Shown here: in pieces, positions 5,682 to 6,529 of the stretch
How positions within the stretch are numbered: the stretch's first letter is position 1
How the letters are laid out: each line of letters opens with the position of its first letter
Source: Candidatus Hydrogenedentota bacterium
GTDB taxonomy: Bacteria > Hydrogenedentota > Hydrogenedentia > Hydrogenedentiales > GCA-2746185
Direction: 5' to 3'
Assembly (NCBI GenBank): GCA_012965445.1
Contig: DTSJ01000474.1
Location: 1 to 6,529, forward strand
Length of the DNA stretch: 6,529 nucleotides
The notes under the pieces: model-generated
Told to the model about the DNA's origin: nothing
Seen by the model: the letters and a program-made list of their open reading frames with translations, nothing else
The model's database searches: none
Translations under genes and position numbers: made by a program

Positions 5682-6230
5682 CTAGTATCGATCCCGATCT
5701 TTATCCAGCGCGCTTTCCATTTCCCCATACCACTTCTGCTTCTTCACCTGCTTCCCCGTGTCATTCATCCATTTGCTCGCGCCCTCAATATGACGTCGTC
5801 TGCGAAGCAGTGTCCGCGCACCGCGCTCAATGCGCTCCTCCGATACAAAATAAGTATCCGAAGCATGGAACAGCAACCCTATCCCCCAGCCCATGATAGG
5901 CCACAGCGCCCAGAAATATCCCCGAAATCCGGTACTCATCAGATTCATGCATATCAGAGCACCGTTTACGATCACATAACTTCGCAGATGATTGTGAAAA
6001 TCCTCGCAATGACGCTTCAGCCAGCGCCTCTTCGCTTCGTCCAGCTCAAAGGAATTTTCCTCGTCGTCCAGAATCGCTCGCATCGCACTCGGCGTAACAC
6101 CAGACTTGTCGGCGATATCCATCAACTCTTCATGACTGATCGTATCGCTGTGGCTCTCCCCTTGCAGCGCCCGCTTGATCAGACGACTCACTTCTTCTTC
6201 GGTATATCGCCTGTCACCAGGATCGCTCAC
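5682..6230 (-). CDS. 2TM-domain membrane protein, GTG start
   Basis: This is a 182-residue protein of the 2TM-domain type, function unknown. Residues 9-22 (YTEEEVSRLIKRAL) and 31-58 form an acidic helical cytoplasmic region of the 'SHEELMDIADKSGVTPSAM' kind often found before such domains. Then comes HCEDFHNHLRSYVIVNG (74-90) with two membrane segments, about 83-99 and 105-122, joined by the GFRGYFWALWP turn and ending GWGIGLLFHA. A basic tail (RTLLRRRRHIEG) follows. In other bacteria this domain occurs alone or fused to histidine kinases and regulators; nothing here shows signalling. I place the start at GTG 6230 because GGAGG (6238-6242) sits 7 bases upstream and homologous-looking sequence begins there. 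The in-frame ATG at 6347 would add 39 residues that look non-coding. It is divergent from the gene at 6462. Confidence 0.8.
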   Translation of the reverse strand: MSDPGDRRYTEEEVSRLIKRALQGESHSDTISHEELMDIADKSGVTPSAMRAILDDEENSFELDEAKRRWLKRHCEDFHNHLRSYVIVNGALICMNLMSTGFRGYFWALWPIMGWGIGLLFHASDTYFVSEERIERGARTLLRRRRHIEGASKWMNDTGKQVKKQKWYGEMESALDKDRDRY

Positions 6231-6461
6231 CGGATCTCCTCCACAACCTGTGTCCAATATACGAGCATTGTACCCTAAATCCTTCCCTGATCGGGATTTT
6301 GTCTTATATATTGGACTCATCGGCCCGCAATTCGGTGTCACCCTCACTTTTCCCCCGTTTTTATTGCCCCGAGGAATGCATATCCCCCTGTTAATCGTTT
6401 ATACTCGCAAAATCGGGTGTCCCGACCGCACAACACCACTAACCCTGCCGGGAGATCTATC
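6231..6461. other. Divergent intergenic region (promoters for both flanking genes)
   Basis: This is 231 bp between two divergent GTG-started genes. Minus strand: TACAAT at 6272-6267 could be a -10 for the 2TM gene (start near 6260), without a recognisable -35. Plus strand: TATACT at 6400-6405 could be a -10 for the gene at 6462, again with a poor -35 (TGCATA, 17 bp away). I see no operator palindrome, riboswitch-like fold or small gene here. Promoter calls are weak. Confidence 0.3.
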
Positions 6462-6529
6462 GTGGCCAAGACCATCGCAGAAGTTCATAAATCCCTGTTC
6501 GAAAAGGAAACCGCGGCTACCATAACCCT
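6462..6529 (+). CDS. 5' end of an unidentified gene, GTG start, truncated by the window edge
   Basis: GTG at 6462 is preceded by GGGAG (6450-6454) with 7-base spacing, a convincing ribosome site. Twenty-two codons are visible, beginning (M)AKTIAEVHKSLFEKETAAT, and remain open to the edge. 'TIAEVHKSLFEKE' faintly resembles the N-terminal helix of amidase/GatA-type proteins, but this is too little to assign. No function is claimed. Confidence 0.55.
   Translation, partial: MAKTIAEVHKSLFEKETAATIT

Noticed and set aside
5658..5683. Hairpin CGAGT...ACTCG between convergent glutaredoxin and 2TM genes as a terminator
   Set aside because: Only 5 bp of stem with a loop of about 14 bases and no T-tract, so an intrinsic terminator is not supported.
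6231..6347. Longer 2TM protein starting at ATG 6347
   Set aside because: The extra 39 residues look non-coding and would cover the likely promoter; GTG 6230 has a strong GGAGG site.

Overview
The window looks like chromosomal DNA from a Gram-negative-type bacterium. Coding density is high and GC content moderate, start sites carry ordinary Shine-Dalgarno sequences, and one protein has a cleavable Sec signal peptide. I cannot name the phylum from the sequence. There are no RNA genes, CRISPR arrays, insertion sequences or phage genes. The organism probably makes selenoproteins: the first gene is a peroxiredoxin whose catalytic cysteine codon is TGA, followed by a well-formed bacterial SECIS hairpin.

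Layout. (1) 1-60 is an inverted copy (59 of 60 bases) of 1712-1771, inside the transporter gene. It cuts off the 3' end of the peroxiredoxin and is most likely a chimeric contig end. (2) 61-2683, all on the minus strand in transcription order: an Alg13/PssE-like glycosyltransferase (start at a CTG directly after a TAA), a DASS/SLC13 sodium-coupled anion transporter with a plausible promoter, and the exported selenocysteine peroxiredoxin. (3) About 2756-2760 is a break: a 23-codon gene tail on the minus strand and a PMT/ArnT-like C-terminal membrane protein on the plus strand meet head to head, and both look 5'-truncated. (4) 2778-4302, plus strand: the membrane protein, then a double-hotdog MaoC-like protein. 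(5) 4306-5319, minus strand: an MBL-fold hydrolase, converging on the MaoC-like gene with 3 bp between stop codons. (6) 5403-5654, plus strand: a small CGDC glutaredoxin behind a near-consensus sigma-70 promoter whose -10 is palindromic and could also serve the MBL gene. (7) 5682-6230, minus strand: a 2TM-domain protein with a GTG start. (8) 6462-6529, plus strand: the first 22 codons of an unidentified gene, also starting at GTG.

The genes do not form one obvious pathway. The clearest theme is thiol/selenol redox chemistry (Sec-peroxiredoxin, glutaredoxin), but those two genes are far apart. The main discovery is the selenoprotein and its SECIS. The main caution is that two sites look like joins between unrelated DNA, so gene order across 60/61 and about 2758 should not be trusted without read-level checks.
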